Shown here: in pieces, positions 1 to 11,526 of the stretch
How positions within the stretch are numbered: the first letter of the stretch is position 1
Layout: each line of letters begins with the position of its first letter
Source of the DNA: Deinococcus aetherius
Lineage (GTDB): Bacteria; Deinococcota; Deinococci; Deinococcales; Deinococcaceae
Assembly: GCF_025997855.1 (NCBI RefSeq)
Contig: NZ_AP026560.1
Location: forward strand, 297,501 to 361,500
Direction: 5' to 3'
Length of the DNA: 64,000 nt
Notes under the pieces: model-generated
The model's database searches: none
What the model saw: only the letters and a program-made list of their open reading frames with translations
What the model was told of the DNA's origin: nothing
Position numbers and translations under genes: made by a program

Positions 1-502
1 GGTCGAGCGCGCCGAAGGGCTCGTCCATCAGCAGGACGGGGGGGTCGGCGGCGAGCGCCCGCGCCACGCCCACCCGCTGCGCCTGGCCGCCGGAGAGTTC
101 CCCGGGCCGCTTGTCGCGGTACGCGGCGGGGTCGAGCCCGACGAGCGCGAGCAGTTCGTCCACCCGTTCCCTCACCCGCCGCCGGTCCCAGCCCAGCAGC
201 TCGGGCACGGTCGCCACGTTCCCCGCGACGCTCAGGTGCGGAAAGAGGCCGACCTGCTGGATCACGTACCCGATGCCCCGGCGTAACTGATCCGGGGGCA
301 GGCTCCGCGTGTCACGTCCGCCGAGCAGAATCCGCCCCCCGTCCGGCTCGGTGAGGCGGTTGATCATCCGCAGGGTGGTGGTCTTTCCGCAGCCCGAGGG
401 GCCGAGGAGCGCCGTGACCTCTCCCTCCGCGAAGGTGAGGGTGAGGTCGCGCACGGCGTACGTGGCGCCGTACCGTTTCTCCAGCCCGTGCAGCTCGATC
501 AC
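1..502 (-). CDS. ABC transporter ATP-binding protein, betaine/choline (OpuC/ProV-like), 3' end cut by window edge
   Basis: The cytoplasmic ATPase subunit of an osmoprotectant-type importer. The visible part begins IELHGLEKRYG, then shows Walker A GPSGCGKTT, the Q-loop region (YVIQQVGLFPHLSV), the signature LSGGQAQRVG and Walker B LLMDEPFGALD at the left edge, so only the C-terminal part is missing. The GTG start at 502 overlaps the stop codon of the upstream permease as GTGA, implying translational coupling. Order on the minus strand is binding protein, permease, ATPase. Substrate class is inferred from the binding protein; the family also includes other quaternary amine importers. Confidence 0.85.
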   Translation of the reverse strand, partial: MIELHGLEKRYGATYAVRDLTLTFAEGEVTALLGPSGCGKTTTLRMINRLTEPDGGRILLGGRDTRSLPPDQLRRGIGYVIQQVGLFPHLSVAGNVATVPELLGWDRRRVRERVDELLALVGLDPAAYRDKRPGELSGGQAQRVGVARALAADPPVLLMDEPFGALD

Positions 503-1737
503 GCGCGGTCCCCCGGGGTGACCCGCCTCAGCCCGCGACCCAGCAGGGCCTCCAGCCCGCGCAGGGCTGCGTCCACGGCCACCGCGAGGAGCGCGGCGGG
601 CACCGCGCCGAGCAGGATCAGGTCGGCGGCCCCGCTCTGAAGTCCCTTGAAGATATAGGTGCCCAGCCCACCCGCGCCGATCAGGGCGGCGACGGCGGCC
701 ACCCCCACGAGCAGCACCGCCGCCTGCCGCACGCCGCTGAGCCACACGGGGAGCGCGAGCGGCAGCCTCACCCGCCAGAAGACCTGGGAGGTGGTCATGC
801 CCATCCCGCGCGCGGCGTCCACCACGTCGGGCGGGACCCCGTGCAGCCCCACCACCCCGCCGCGCAGCACAGGCAGCAGCGCGTACAGGGTCATCGCGCT
901 CAGGGCGGGGGCCACCCCGATGCCCCGCACCCCCAGGTCGCGCAGGGCGGGCAGGGCGTTCGAGAGGGCCGAGAGCGGGGCGATCAGCAGCCCCAGCAGA
1001 GCGAGGCTGGGAATGGTCTGTACCGCGCCCGTCAGGCCGAGCAGCACGGCCGCCACCCGCTCACGCCCGCTGGCCCACACGGCCAGCGGCGCCCCCAGCC
1101 CCACGGCGAGGCCGAGCGCGCCCCCCACCAGCCGCAGGTGCGCCGCGAGTTCCTGCCCCCAGCGCGGGCCCTCCCCCCGCCCCTCGACGATCACCGACCA
1201 GGCCGAGAGGTGCCCGCCCAGCCCCAGGGCGAGGACGGCGGGCAGCCACGCCCACGTGAGGAGCCGCGCGCCGGGGGCAGGGGCGACCAGCCGCGCCCCG
1301 TACACGGCGATCCCCGCTCCCAGCAGGAAGAGCCACATCCCGCTCGCCGCGCTCGCCCGCGCGAAGTCGGCCTGACCGGCGATGGCCGCGCGGGTCTGCT
1401 CGCCCAGCACCCAGACGGCGGCCACGGGGGCGAGCGCGGCGAGCGGCGGAGTCAGGCGGGGGCGCAGCAGGGCGCCGAGCAGGGGCAACGCGGCGAGGCC
1501 CAGCAGCGCCAGGGTGAGCGCGGGGGGCAGCCGCAGGTACTCCCCGGGCGCGAGGCGGTTCGGGCGCAGGAGCACCCACGGAAGCAGCGCCCCTACCACC
1601 ATCGGGAGGGCCGCGAGGACGAACACCGCGCGCACGTCCCCCGGCACGCCGCTCCAGGAGGAGGGGGCGGAAGCCGCGCTGGCCCCCGCCCCCTTCCTTC
1701 CCGGGGAGATCACGCCCTCACCCCGGGCTTGTCCCAC
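499..1737 (-). CDS. ABC transporter permease, betaine/choline (OpuC/ProW-like)
   Basis: Inner-membrane subunit of the same importer, 412 aa. The C-terminal half carries the binding-protein-dependent permease fold with an EAA-type loop (DAARGMGMTTSQVFWRVRLP, about residues 310-330) that docks on the ATPase. The N-terminal ~190 residues hold several additional hydrophobic segments, longer than a minimal OpuCB-type permease of ~210-220 aa. The start is uncertain: GTG at 1737 gives the full length, while GTG at 1713 follows GGTGAGG more closely. A 162-bp gap separates it from the binding-protein gene upstream; I see no gene there. Confidence 0.82.
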   Translation of the reverse strand: MGQARGEGVISPGRKGAGASAASAPSSWSGVPGDVRAVFVLAALPMVVGALLPWVLLRPNRLAPGEYLRLPPALTLALLGLAALPLLGALLRPRLTPPLAALAPVAAVWVLGEQTRAAIAGQADFARASAASGMWLFLLGAGIAVYGARLVAPAPGARLLTWAWLPAVLALGLGGHLSAWSVIVEGRGEGPRWGQELAAHLRLVGGALGLAVGLGAPLAVWASGRERVAAVLLGLTGAVQTIPSLALLGLLIAPLSALSNALPALRDLGVRGIGVAPALSAMTLYALLPVLRGGVVGLHGVPPDVVDAARGMGMTTSQVFWRVRLPLALPVWLSGVRQAAVLLVGVAAVAALIGAGGLGTYIFKGLQSGAADLILLGAVPAALLAVAVDAALRGLEALLGRGLRRVTPGDRA

Positions 1738-1899
1738 CGGGGAAAGAAGCCGGGGAAAAAGCAGAGGGGACTGTTTCCAGAAGGGTTCCGTTCGGGCAGA
1801 ACGGGCGCGTAAAGTTGAGCCAGCAGCACCGCGTCCCCTTCCGCTCTGGTGCTTCCCCGTTGGGCGCGCGAAGCCTCCCTGCTCAAAAGGGCGAGCATG

Positions 1900-2802
<903 letters not shown>

Positions 2803-2883
2803 GGTGAGCCTCCGATGCGGCCTACCGTAGACGCCCCCCGGGGTGAGGCACGTGAGTCGGCTTACAAAGCGCGGCAGTAGGGA

Positions 2884-2915
2884 GGCGGGTCCCCGACCTG
2901 TCCGGGGGGCCCGCC
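2884..2915 (-). terminator. GC-rich hairpin downstream of the HU gene
   Basis: GGCGGGTCCCCG pairs with CGGGGGGCCCGCC across a 7-nt loop, 15 nt after the HU stop on the minus strand. The stem is strong but no clear T-run follows, so intrinsic termination is only likely. Confidence 0.4.
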
Positions 2916-2929
2916 TGGGGAGGAGGCGC

Positions 2930-3283
2930 CTAGAACGAGCCCTTGAGGGTCGTGGCGATCTTGAAGCGGATCTTGCGGCCCGCCGGAATCGTGATGCGCT
3001 CGCTTGTGCCGGGGCGCACCCCCTGGCGCTCGGCGGTCCGGGTCACGCTGAGGGTGCCCAGCCCCGGCAGCCCGACGCTCTTGCCCTCGCGCAGGGCGTC
3101 CACGACCACGCCCAGCAGGGACGCGACTGCCTGGCCCGCCTGCTTCTTGCTCAGGCTGGTCTGGTCGGCCACCATCTCGATAATCTGCGTCTTGGCGACC
3201 TTACCGCCCCCGTTGCTGCCCGTCCCGCCCTCGGCTCCGGCGGCCTCACCCTCGGCGGCCTTCTTGCTGCTGTTCCTTGCCAT
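2930..3283 (-). CDS. hup: HU-family nucleoid DNA-binding protein with N-terminal extension
   Basis: Histone-like HU protein, 117 aa from the ATG at 3283. That start has GGAGG 6 nt upstream; an upstream in-frame ATG at 3289 abuts the GGAGG and is unlikely. Residues 1-27 are a hydrophilic Lys/Ala/Glu/Gly extension ([16 protein letters not shown]...). The HU fold follows: [29 protein letters not shown] and the DNA-binding beta-arm [20 protein letters not shown]. The extension matches the known situation in Deinococcus HU, where an extra basic tail adds DNA contacts. It is preceded by a good promoter and followed by a hairpin, so it is probably monocistronic. Confidence 0.92.
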   Translation of the reverse strand: MARNSSKKAAEGEAAGAEGGTGSNGGGKVAKTQIIEMVADQTSLSKKQAGQAVASLLGVVVDALREGKSVGLPGLGTLSVTRTAERQGVRPGTSERITIPAGRKIRFKIATTLKGSF

Positions 3284-3323
3284 CGACATCCTCCAAGACA
3301 GTGGATTTGAGCGGCTCGAATGC

Positions 3324-3351
3324 ACAGTAACACACATTTGAGGATGTGCAA
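3324..3351 (-). promoter_or_regulatory. promoter of the HU gene
   Basis: On the minus strand TTGCAC and TACTGT are separated by 16 nt, giving a transcript with a leader of about 35 nt and the GGAGG site before the HU start at 3283. Confidence 0.55.
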
Positions 3352-3548
3352 GTCCAAAAACGCGCGCCAGATGCCGTTTTACCGGGTCAAGTCGATGTTC
3401 CCGCGAGGACAAAGGAGCGTCGGCGCCTGGTCGCAGAGTCGCGTGAGGGGACGGAGTTGTTCACAGCATCGTGAGGAGAACCACCCGACCTCAGAACGTG
3501 TCTGAACAGCCTCCTGATGGGGAGTGGAGCGCGCTGGGAGAGCGTTTG

Positions 3549-3608
3549 GGTTCCCCCCGTCTCCTGCGGAGCCGTCCCAGTCCCCCACAAGCGGAGAGGG
3601 GCAAAAAG
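3549..3608 (-). repeat. dispersed GC-rich intergenic repeat, divergent copy
   Basis: Read on the minus strand this stretch (CTCTCCGCTTGTGGGGGACT followed by GGGACGGCTC) aligns with the copy at 18661-18724, and more loosely with those at 11585, 62458 and 62786. The 375-bp gap between HU and the ThiF-like gene holds this, the HU promoter and no convincing gene. Confidence 0.5.
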
Positions 3609-3658
3609 ACAGTCCCGATCTTGTCGAGGAGAAACGCTGCCGCCCTTTTCAAACACTC

Positions 3659-4405
3659 TCAGAGGGGAAGAGCTTCTCTTTCGGCCCGCAGCCCGATCAC
3701 CCGCACCGCGCCGGAAAGCGCGTCGAAGGTCCACAGCCGTCCGCGCAGGGGCTCGCCGACGCCACCGAGCACCTTGAGGGCTTCCAGGGCCATCATGCTC
3801 CCGACCACGTTGGGCACGGGGCCCAGCACGCCCGCCTCCTCGCACGACTCGGCCTCGCCGGGGTCGGGGAACACGTCGCGCAGGCCGAGCCCGGGGCCGA
3901 ACAGGCTCACCATGCCGCTCGTGCCGCTCGCCGCGCCCCACACCCACTCGCGCCCGGCCCGCGTGCAGGCGTCCGCGAGGGTGTAGCGCGCCCCGAAGTT
4001 GTCGGTGGCGTCCACGACGAGGTTTGATGGCGCGACCAGCCCGCCCACGTTCTCTCCCGTCAGGAAGGGGGCCGTCTCCACCCGCACGAAAGGGTTGATC
4101 GCCTGCGCCCGCGCCGCCGCGACCTCGGCCTTGGGCCGCCCCACGTCCGCCGCCGTGTAGAGGGTCTGGCGGTGCAGGTTGCTGGCGTCCACCGTGTCCC
4201 CGTCGGCGATCACGAGCCGCCCGACGCCCGCTCCGGCGAGCTGCGCGACGACCGGCCCACCCAGTCCCCCCGCCCCCACCACGAGGACCGAGGCCGAGCG
4301 CAGCCGCTCCTGGGCGCCCGCGCCCTGCCACTCGGGCACGATGAGCTGGCGCGAGTACCGCCGCAGTTCAGGGCGGGAGAGGCGGGGGAGGCCGGGCTCG
4401 GTCAT
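3659..4405 (-). CDS. ThiF/MoeB/HesA-family adenylyltransferase, zinc site absent
   Basis: E1-like enzyme that would adenylate the C-terminal glycine of a ubiquitin-like sulfur carrier such as MoaD or ThiS; 248 aa. The nucleotide-binding GAGGLGGPV is at residues 44-52, DGDTVDASNLHRQ follows, and the Mg-binding aspartate lies in DATDNF. The region where MoeB has its first zinc CxxC (typically CYRCLFPEPP) reads LRDVFPDPGEAESC and has no CxxC; the second CxxC is also missing. Only the ESCEEAGVLGP cysteine is retained. It stands alone, not next to thi or moa genes, so the partner is unknown. Family is certain, pathway is not. Confidence 0.82.
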   Translation of the reverse strand: MTEPGLPRLSRPELRRYSRQLIVPEWQGAGAQERLRSASVLVVGAGGLGGPVVAQLAGAGVGRLVIADGDTVDASNLHRQTLYTAADVGRPKAEVAAARAQAINPFVRVETAPFLTGENVGGLVAPSNLVVDATDNFGARYTLADACTRAGREWVWGAASGTSGMVSLFGPGLGLRDVFPDPGEAESCEEAGVLGPVPNVVGSMMALEALKVLGGVGEPLRGRLWTFDALSGAVRVIGLRAEREALPL

Positions 4406-4498
4406 GGGGGAAGTCTAGGGGAAGGGCCCACTCCCCACCGCCGCGCGGGGAACCTTCGGGGCGGGGCCTCCCCCACGCGTCCTAGAATGCGCGCTGAC

Positions 4499-5068
4499 AT
4501 GCTGCTCCTGGTCGCCCTGGCGTCTTTCCTGCTCGGCTCGCTCGTGGCGGGCGTGCTGTACTCCCGCGCGCTCGGGACCGACATCCGCGAGCGCGACCTG
4601 CCCGGCGCGAGCGGCACGTACCGCCAGCACGGCCTGGCGGCGGCGCTGGGGGTGACCGCTTTCGACATGGCGAAGGGCGCCGCCGCCGTGCTCCTCGCCC
4701 GCGCGCTGACCCCGGACTTCACCTGGGTGGCGACCCTGGGCGTGGTGCTCGGCCACTGCTACCCGGCCTTCTTCCGCTTCCGGGGGGGTGGGGGGATCGC
4801 GCCGCTGATGGGGGCGCTCCTCGTGACCGGGCCGCTCACCCTCTTCGGGATGCTGGCGTTCGGGCTGGCGGTCATGGTGCCGTACAAGGCCACCCTGCAA
4901 AAGCGGCTGGGGCTGAACGCCGTGCCCTTCGCCACCGCCCTCGCGGTGCCGGTCGGTCTGCTCCTGGCCGCGCGCTTCGGGGGCCTGCCCGACCTGCTCG
5001 CCGGGGGGGCGGCGATGGCCGTGCGCGCCGTGCACCTCCTCGCCTTTTCGGAGCGGCGCCCGGCGTGA
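4499..5068 (+). CDS. PlsY-like glycerol-3-phosphate acyltransferase homologue, degenerate motifs
   Basis: Polytopic membrane protein, 189 aa, with the PlsY layout: hydrophobic N-terminus (MLLLVALASFLLGSLVAG), DIRERDLPG, an AFDMAKGAAAVLL helix and GHCYPAFFRFRGGGG. True PlsY has GSGNxGATN and a GGKG loop; here these read LPGASGTYRQHG and GGGG, so catalysis is doubtful. I chose ATG 4499 because TAGAAT lies 10 nt upstream; ATG 4487 is the alternative and adds four residues. The stop overlaps the next gene's GTG start as GTGA. Confidence 0.68.
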   Translation: MLLLVALASFLLGSLVAGVLYSRALGTDIRERDLPGASGTYRQHGLAAALGVTAFDMAKGAAAVLLARALTPDFTWVATLGVVLGHCYPAFFRFRGGGGIAPLMGALLVTGPLTLFGMLAFGLAVMVPYKATLQKRLGLNAVPFATALAVPVGLLLAARFGGLPDLLAGGAAMAVRAVHLLAFSERRPA

Positions 5069-7167
5069 CGCGCGGGTCCCGGGCGCTGACGGCCTTGTCC
5101 CTGCTCGCCCTGACGGCGGGCGCGGCGGGGGCCGACGCCGTGCTGGAGGGCCGCACCTTGCGCTTCGAGGACGGGGCGCGGCTGCTGTGGTCGCGCACGT
5201 ACCCGGACGAACTGGGCGAGTTGACCGGACCCGTGACGCTGGGGGAGAGCACCTACCTGGGCGTGGGCCCGGTGGTGTACGCGCTGGGGGGGCGGGGACA
5301 GGTCCGGGCCCGCTACGACCTGCCCGGGGAGGTGACGGCCCTCGACGCGGGCGGCGGCACCCTGCGGGTGAGTACCCGGGGTGAGGACTACACCGAACGC
5401 TTCACCCTGGGAGACCCCCGGGAGGGCGGCCGGGTGCAGGAACGGGTGGTCTTTCCGCCCGACCCCGGGGTCACCGGCTGGCTGGCCCGGGCGGCGGCCC
5501 TCGTGCCGGAGGGGAACCTCGCGCGGGCGGCGGCCGAGGACCCCACCAACCCCTTCCTGGCGCTGCGCGAGGCGCGGCTGGCGGCTGGGCGGGGGGACAA
5601 CTTCGCCAGCCTGAACGCGGTGCGCCGCAGCCTGGGGGGTGACCTGCCCTTTCCCGCCTGGGTGGAGCTGGCCGCCGGGCTGGACGCCGCCGGGTTTCCC
5701 GCCGCTGCCGACCTCGCGCTCGACCGCGCCCGCCGGGACGCCGCCGCGCGCGGCCTCGACCCCGAGGTCAGCGTGAGCCGCGCGGCGCTCTTCGCCTACG
5801 GGAACCCCAGCGGGTACGTGGGCACCCTGCTGGGGCAGGGGCGGCTGGGCCGGGCCGAGGCGTGGATGCGTTACCTGCGCGAGCTGCACCCCCGCTTCGA
5901 GGGCGGGCCCGCCCTGTACACCCGCTACGCCTCGCTCCTCGACGCGCAGGGCCGGGGCGGCGAGGCCGAGGAGTGGCGGCAGTTCACGCGCTCGCTGCGG
6001 GCGGGCACCCTCTATAACCTCGGGGCGGAGGGTCCCCGGGTGGTGCGCGACGCCCTGCGGCTCGTGACGCTCGCGCTGCTCGTCTCGCTCGGGGCGGCCC
6101 TGCTCACCCTCACCCTGCGGGCGTGGCGGGCCCAGGGCGAGGACACCCGCCCGCTCGGGGGCCGCTGGGCGTCGTGGGGGCGCCATCCCCTCTCGCGGGC
6201 GCGGCGGGCGGTCGTCACCTACGCCGCGTTCGGCGAGCGGCTGGGGCTGGTGGCGCTCGCCGCCGGGCTGCTGACCGCCCTCGCCGGGTGGCAGTGGGCG
6301 AACACGACCGCCGCCCGGCTGCGCGCCCCCGCCCTGAACATCGGCACGTACGGCGGGGGCTGGTTCGCCGCCCGGCTCCAGGACCTCGACCTGCGCGCGG
6401 CACCCGACACGGCGCTCCTTTCTGGCCTCGCGGCGCAGCTCGACGGCGACGCTGCCACGGCCCGCGCCCGCTACGCCCGCGCGCCGGGCAACGCCTGCGC
6501 CCTGAACAACCTCGGGGTGATCGCGCAGGGGCGGGGCGACCTGCCGGGGGCGCGCGAGAATTGGCGCGCCGCCTTCGCCGCCCGCCCCGACCTCGCCGCC
6601 GCCGCGTACAACCTGGGGTTGCCGCCGACCACGCCGGGCACCGTCTTCCAGCGCACCTACCGCCCGGGCGAGCCCCGGCTGTGCTACCCCGACGACCGCA
6701 GCCTCGCCCGGGCGGTGAACGGCGACCTGAGCGTGACCCTGGCGCGCGACCTGCGGCGGCCCCTCTCCGTCCTGACTCCCGGGGCGGGCGGGAGCGTGCG
6801 CCTGGGTTGGGCGCTGCTCGCCGCCCTCGCGGGGCTGCTGGGCCTGACCCTGCTCCTGCTCGTGCCCCGCCCGCCGGGGGCCGCACGGCTGGGCCGCCCC
6901 GCCCTCTACCGCCTCGCCGCGCTCCTCCTCCCCGGCTCGGGCCTGCTGGAAGGCGCCTGGGGCGGCGTGCTCCTGCTCGCGTGGGGGGCGGCGCTGGCGG
7001 CCCTCGCGCCCCTGGCGGGTCTCACCCGCCCCCCCGCCTTCCTCGACCCCGCCCAGCCCGGCGTCCGCACCGTGCTGCTCGCGCTGCTGGCGGGCACCTA
7101 CGGGGTCAACCTGGCCGCCCTCGTCGCGGCAGAGGTGAGGCACGCGCGGCGGAGGGGAGAGGACTGA
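5065..7167 (+). CDS. secreted/membrane protein with TPR-like repeats, function unknown
   Basis: 700 aa starting with GTG overlapping the PlsY-like stop. A signal peptide (ALSLLALTAGAAGADA) precedes a beta-rich N-terminal domain with GVGPVVYALGGRGQV repeats that look propeller-like. Helical repeat stretches follow; the clearest TPR is around residues 470-515 (NLGVIAQGRGDLPGARENW). Hydrophobic segments near residues 330-350, 390-410, 575-595, 620-650 and 670-690 are probable transmembrane helices. I recognise no catalytic motif. The layout suggests an envelope scaffold or secretion-related protein, but this is only inferred. It is probably co-transcribed with the preceding gene. Confidence 0.72.
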   Translation: MTRGSRALTALSLLALTAGAAGADAVLEGRTLRFEDGARLLWSRTYPDELGELTGPVTLGESTYLGVGPVVYALGGRGQVRARYDLPGEVTALDAGGGTLRVSTRGEDYTERFTLGDPREGGRVQERVVFPPDPGVTGWLARAAALVPEGNLARAAAEDPTNPFLALREARLAAGRGDNFASLNAVRRSLGGDLPFPAWVELAAGLDAAGFPAAADLALDRARRDAAARGLDPEVSVSRAALFAYGNPSGYVGTLLGQGRLGRAEAWMRYLRELHPRFEGGPALYTRYASLLDAQGRGGEAEEWRQFTRSLRAGTLYNLGAEGPRVVRDALRLVTLALLVSLGAALLTLTLRAWRAQGEDTRPLGGRWASWGRHPLSRARRAVVTYAAFGERLGLVALAAGLLTALAGWQWANTTAARLRAPALNIGTYGGGWFAARLQDLDLRAAPDTALLSGLAAQLDGDAATARARYARAPGNACALNNLGVIAQGRGDLPGARENWRAAFAARPDLAAAAYNLGLPPTTPGTVFQRTYRPGEPRLCYPDDRSLARAVNGDLSVTLARDLRRPLSVLTPGAGGSVRLGWALLAALAGLLGLTLLLLVPRPPGAARLGRPALYRLAALLLPGSGLLEGAWGGVLLLAWGAALAALAPLAGLTRPPAFLDPAQPGVRTVLLALLAGTYGVNLAALVAAEVRHARRRGED

Positions 7168-7362
7168 CCCTGGCCCTCACCTCCTTCGGAGGATGCCCAC
7201 CTTTCCTTCATCCTCGGGAAGAGTTGGTTCCCCGGTGGGTGGAAAAGGGAGATCTCGCGCTCAGGCACGATGTCTCCGACCCTTCCCACCCGTGCCGAAC
7301 CCCGGCAGGAAAGGGACGGAAATGCCCAGACGCGGGTCAGCTTCGCCCCGCATACTTCGCGG

Positions 7363-9132
7363 GTGCCTGTGCGCTTCTTCCCCTCCACGTCCACCCCCCG
7401 CACCTTGACAAGGCGCTTCCTCTCCCCGGCCCGCGCCCTGCTCGCCGCACTCGCGCTGGGCCTGCCCGCTTCCGCCGCCGCCCTGGGGGCCGTGCAACTC
7501 ACGGTCACGACCGACCAGCCCGCCGCCTTCCTAAACGGGGAGGCCGCCACCTTCGCCGCCCCGCCGCGCCTGATCGGGGGGCGCGTGATGCTGCCGCTGC
7601 GCGAGACGGCGGCCCTGCTGGGGCAGACGCTGGGCACCGGCGCCGGGCAGGTGCAGCTCGGTCGGCTGACGGTAGACCCCGCCCGGGGCGCCGCCTTCCT
7701 CGCCGGCGCCCTCCAGCCCGAGGGCAGCGTCGCCACCGTGGGCACCACCCTGTACGTCAGCGCCCGGCTCCTCGCCGACGCCCTGAACGCGAACCTGAGC
7801 GTCGAGGACAATGGCCGGACCCTGACACTGACGGCGCTGCGCGAGGGCGGCAATCCCCTCGCCCCGCAGGCCCGCTTCTCGACCGACAAGGGCGTGTACG
7901 CCCCCGGCGAACGGGTGATCTTCACCGACTACCCCTTCGACCCCGACGGGGCCGACATCGTGAGCCGCCGTTGGGCCGGGCGGCAGGAGGTGTACTTCCA
8001 GCCCGGTACGTACACCGTCACCCTCCAGGTCACGAACAGCCGGGGCCTCCAGAGCACGCCCTTTTCCCGCATGATCCGGGTGGAGGGCACGCCGGTGGAC
8101 TCCCCGCTCTCGTACGCCCTGAAGTACGCCGAGCCCGGCGACCGCTTCCCCGACCCCCAGGTGCTGAGTTACCCCTCCGCCCCCGTTCAGACGGTCGCGG
8201 GACCCGGTTCCCCGCTGCTGTTCAGCGACAGCCCCGAGGCCCCCACCCAGAGCGGCATCCTGTACCAGGACACGGTGGCGGGTCGGGCGCGGCTCCTCGC
8301 CTACCACCTCAACTCGCTGGGGCGGCCCGCGCGGCTGTACGTGCTCGCGCGCAACCTGGAGCCCCGCACGGTCGAGGTGCGCACCGAGCGGCTGGGCGAG
8401 ACGGCCCCCACCCGCATCGAGGGCCTCCTCGGGCAGGTCACCCTGCTCGACTACTTCGCGGGGGCGGGGGCCCACACCCTCACCGTTCCGGCCGGGGGGA
8501 GCGTTCCCGTGTACGCCAGCCCCACCCTCGGGCCGGGCACGGGGGTGAACGTCCTGCAAGACCTCACCACGTCGGGGCGGGTGGAACTCACCTTCCTGAT
8601 GCTGGAGGAAAGCCTGCCCCCCACCGCGCAGGTCGCCCAGCAGCTCCCGTACCTCCAGCCCGACGGCCGCCACCAGCGCGGCACCTTTCCGAACGCCGTC
8701 CGCTCGCTACGGGTGAACCTCACCACCCTGCCCGCGCGCATCGTGATCGGGGACGGACAGGTCGACCCCGCCGTCACCGGGACCGACGTGCTCACCGGGC
8801 AGCCCCAGCGCCTGCTCGGCAACTACGGGGTGCTGTACGACCTGGAGGTGAGCGGCGCGGCGGGCACCGCCGTGGCCCTCAGCCCGCGCGGGGGCCTGTA
8901 CCGGGGCGCGATGAACGTGCAGGACGGCCCCCTGAGCCAGACGATCAAGCTGCCCCGGAGCGGCAACGCCCTGACCCCCGACCAGCCCGTCTTGCTGTGG
9001 CGCTCGCAGACCGACCGCCTCAACATCGACTTCGTGCCCGCCAGCGGGAGCAACCTGCCCGTCAGCCTGATCTTCTACCGCGCCCGGACCGGGCCAGGGG
9101 TGGACGTGGGGCTCAAGACGTACCAGCCCTGA
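7363..9132 (+). CDS. secreted protein with copper-amine-oxidase-N-like (stalk) domain
   Basis: 589 aa from GTG 7363, which follows CATACT by 6 nt (leaderless style); the open frame extends further upstream to 7270. A signal peptide ([18 protein letters not shown]) lies near residues 26-43. It is followed by a domain of the copper amine oxidase N-terminal type: [16 protein letters not shown] and [16 protein letters not shown], seen in many secreted bacterial stalk proteins. A PKD-like stretch follows ([27 protein letters not shown]), then a long beta-rich C-terminal region. The 195 bp before it hold a small inverted repeat near 7181-7193 and no gene. Likely an envelope or surface protein; substrate unknown. 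Confidence 0.72.
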   Translation: MPVRFFPSTSTPRTLTRRFLSPARALLAALALGLPASAAALGAVQLTVTTDQPAAFLNGEAATFAAPPRLIGGRVMLPLRETAALLGQTLGTGAGQVQLGRLTVDPARGAAFLAGALQPEGSVATVGTTLYVSARLLADALNANLSVEDNGRTLTLTALREGGNPLAPQARFSTDKGVYAPGERVIFTDYPFDPDGADIVSRRWAGRQEVYFQPGTYTVTLQVTNSRGLQSTPFSRMIRVEGTPVDSPLSYALKYAEPGDRFPDPQVLSYPSAPVQTVAGPGSPLLFSDSPEAPTQSGILYQDTVAGRARLLAYHLNSLGRPARLYVLARNLEPRTVEVRTERLGETAPTRIEGLLGQVTLLDYFAGAGAHTLTVPAGGSVPVYASPTLGPGTGVNVLQDLTTSGRVELTFLMLEESLPPTAQVAQQLPYLQPDGRHQRGTFPNAVRSLRVNLTTLPARIVIGDGQVDPAVTGTDVLTGQPQRLLGNYGVLYDLEVSGAAGTAVALSPRGGLYRGAMNVQDGPLSQTIKLPRSGNALTPDQPVLLWRSQTDRLNIDFVPASGSNLPVSLIFYRARTGPGVDVGLKTYQP

Positions 9133-9134
9133 AC

Positions 9135-9184
9135 GTCGAAAGGGGCGGGGCGGGGGATGCCTGAACTCCTCCGCCCTCTTCGAC
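9135..9184. terminator. long hairpin between convergent genes
   Basis: GTCGAAAGGGGCGG pairs with CCGCCCTCTTCGAC (two mismatches). It sits between the convergent ends of the stalk-domain gene and obg and probably terminates one or both. Confidence 0.45.
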
Positions 9185-9189
9185 CGCCT

Positions 9190-10488
<1,299 letters not shown>

Positions 10489-10518
10489 AGCCTTCACCTC
10501 ACTTCAGACATCAAACTG

Positions 10519-10556
10519 CAAAAGAACACGCCCCGCCGCGTCGTGGGCAGGGCGTG
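10519..10556 (-). terminator. rpmA-obg intergenic terminator/attenuator
   Basis: On the minus strand CACGCCC and GGGCGTG form a stem followed by TTCTTTT. It would reduce obg expression relative to the two ribosomal protein genes. Confidence 0.65.
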
Positions 10557-10588
10557 CCTGAAAGCGCCGTTTCCGGGAAGCGCCGTGC

Positions 10589-10864
<276 letters not shown>

Positions 10865-10891
10865 GTCAGTCTCTCCTTACCCCTGGCTGTG

Positions 10892-11194
10892 TCAGCTCTG
10901 AATGCCCAGAATCCGGATCGCCGTGAAGCCCTGGCGGTGCCCGTTGCGGCGGCGGTACTGGATGCCGCTCTTGTACTTGCGGATGTAGATCTTCTTGCCC
11001 AGGCCATGCTCCACGACCTCGGCCTGCACCGTGAAGCGGCCCGCGTCCTGCCCGAACACGGCCTGCTCGCCGCCCACGAAGAGGGGGGTCAGGCTGAGCT
11101 GGTCGCCCGCCGCGCCCTGGAGATTCTCGACGCGCACCACGTCGCCTTCCTGCACGCGGTACTGCTTGCCGCCGCTCTGAATGATCGCAAACAT
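10892..11194 (-). CDS. rplU: 50S ribosomal protein L21
   Basis: 100-aa ribosomal protein bL21 that binds 23S r[21 protein letters not shown] at the N-terminus and [16 protein letters not shown] near the C-terminus are family signatures. It is the first gene of the cluster. A candidate promoter lies about 105-135 bp upstream, leaving a leader of about 100 nt with a GCCCCCGTGGTGGGGC-type hairpin that could serve regulation. Confidence 0.97.
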   Translation of the reverse strand: MFAIIQSGGKQYRVQEGDVVRVENLQGAAGDQLSLTPLFVGGEQAVFGQDAGRFTVQAEVVEHGLGKKIYIRKYKSGIQYRRRNGHRQGFTAIRILGIQS

Positions 11195-11298
11195 CTTTCC
11201 TCCTGCCGCGCCCGCCCGAAAAACGCTGCTTCGGACACGCGCTCATGGTTCCTGTGAACCGAGTCAGCCCCACCACGGGGGCGAGTCACCAGTGGAAA

Positions 11299-11328
11299 AT
11301 CCTAGCACACGGCCAGCGGGCAGGCCAA
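11299..11328 (-). promoter_or_regulatory. candidate rplU promoter
   Basis: Minus-strand TTGGCC and TAGGAT with an 18-nt spacer, about 105 nt before the rplU start codon. Confidence 0.45.
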
Positions 11329-11394
11329 ACGCGGACGGCGCCCGAACCGGAAAGGGAACACCGGAACGAGCAGAGCACCACCCACCCCACGAGG

Positions 11395-11522
11395 GGGCGT
11401 TTTTCTCGGTGATGTGCCGTCCGTTGTCTCCCCGCGTGTCCTCGCGGTACACGCCCGCTCACCTGGTGGGGTGAGCCTCTTCCCGGTTGACCTCCAGGCG
11501 GGGCGAGGTGCCCCGAACCAGG
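11395..11522 (-). other. possible structured RNA region upstream of rplU
   Basis: No ORF stands out in the 522-bp gap before 11717. On the minus strand a promoter-like pair (11527-11555) is followed by nested inverted repeats: CCTGGT...ACCAGG enclosing GGGGCACCTCGCCCC, then GCGTGT...ACACGC. I do not recognise a known RNA family; it could be a small RNA, a long rplU leader or chance. Confidence 0.3.
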
Positions 11523-11526
11523 GGAG

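Noticed and set aside
1738..1899. Extra gene between the binding-protein and permease genes
   Set aside because: Only short frames without start signals; treated as intergenic.
7180..7195. CCTCC-ttc-GGAGG inverted repeat after the TPR protein gene as a terminator
   Set aside because: No T-run follows and the stem is only 5 bp.
6123..9164. 1013-codon plus-strand open frame and a 794-codon minus-strand frame (4759-7143)
   Set aside because: Arg/Pro/Gly-rich shadows of the real genes at 5065 and 7363; they lack domains and arise from high GC.
11395..11522. SRP (4.5S) RNA
   Set aside because: A GGTCAACCGGGAAG segment faintly resembles the SRP core, but the GGAA tetraloop and symmetric loop are not in the right arrangement.
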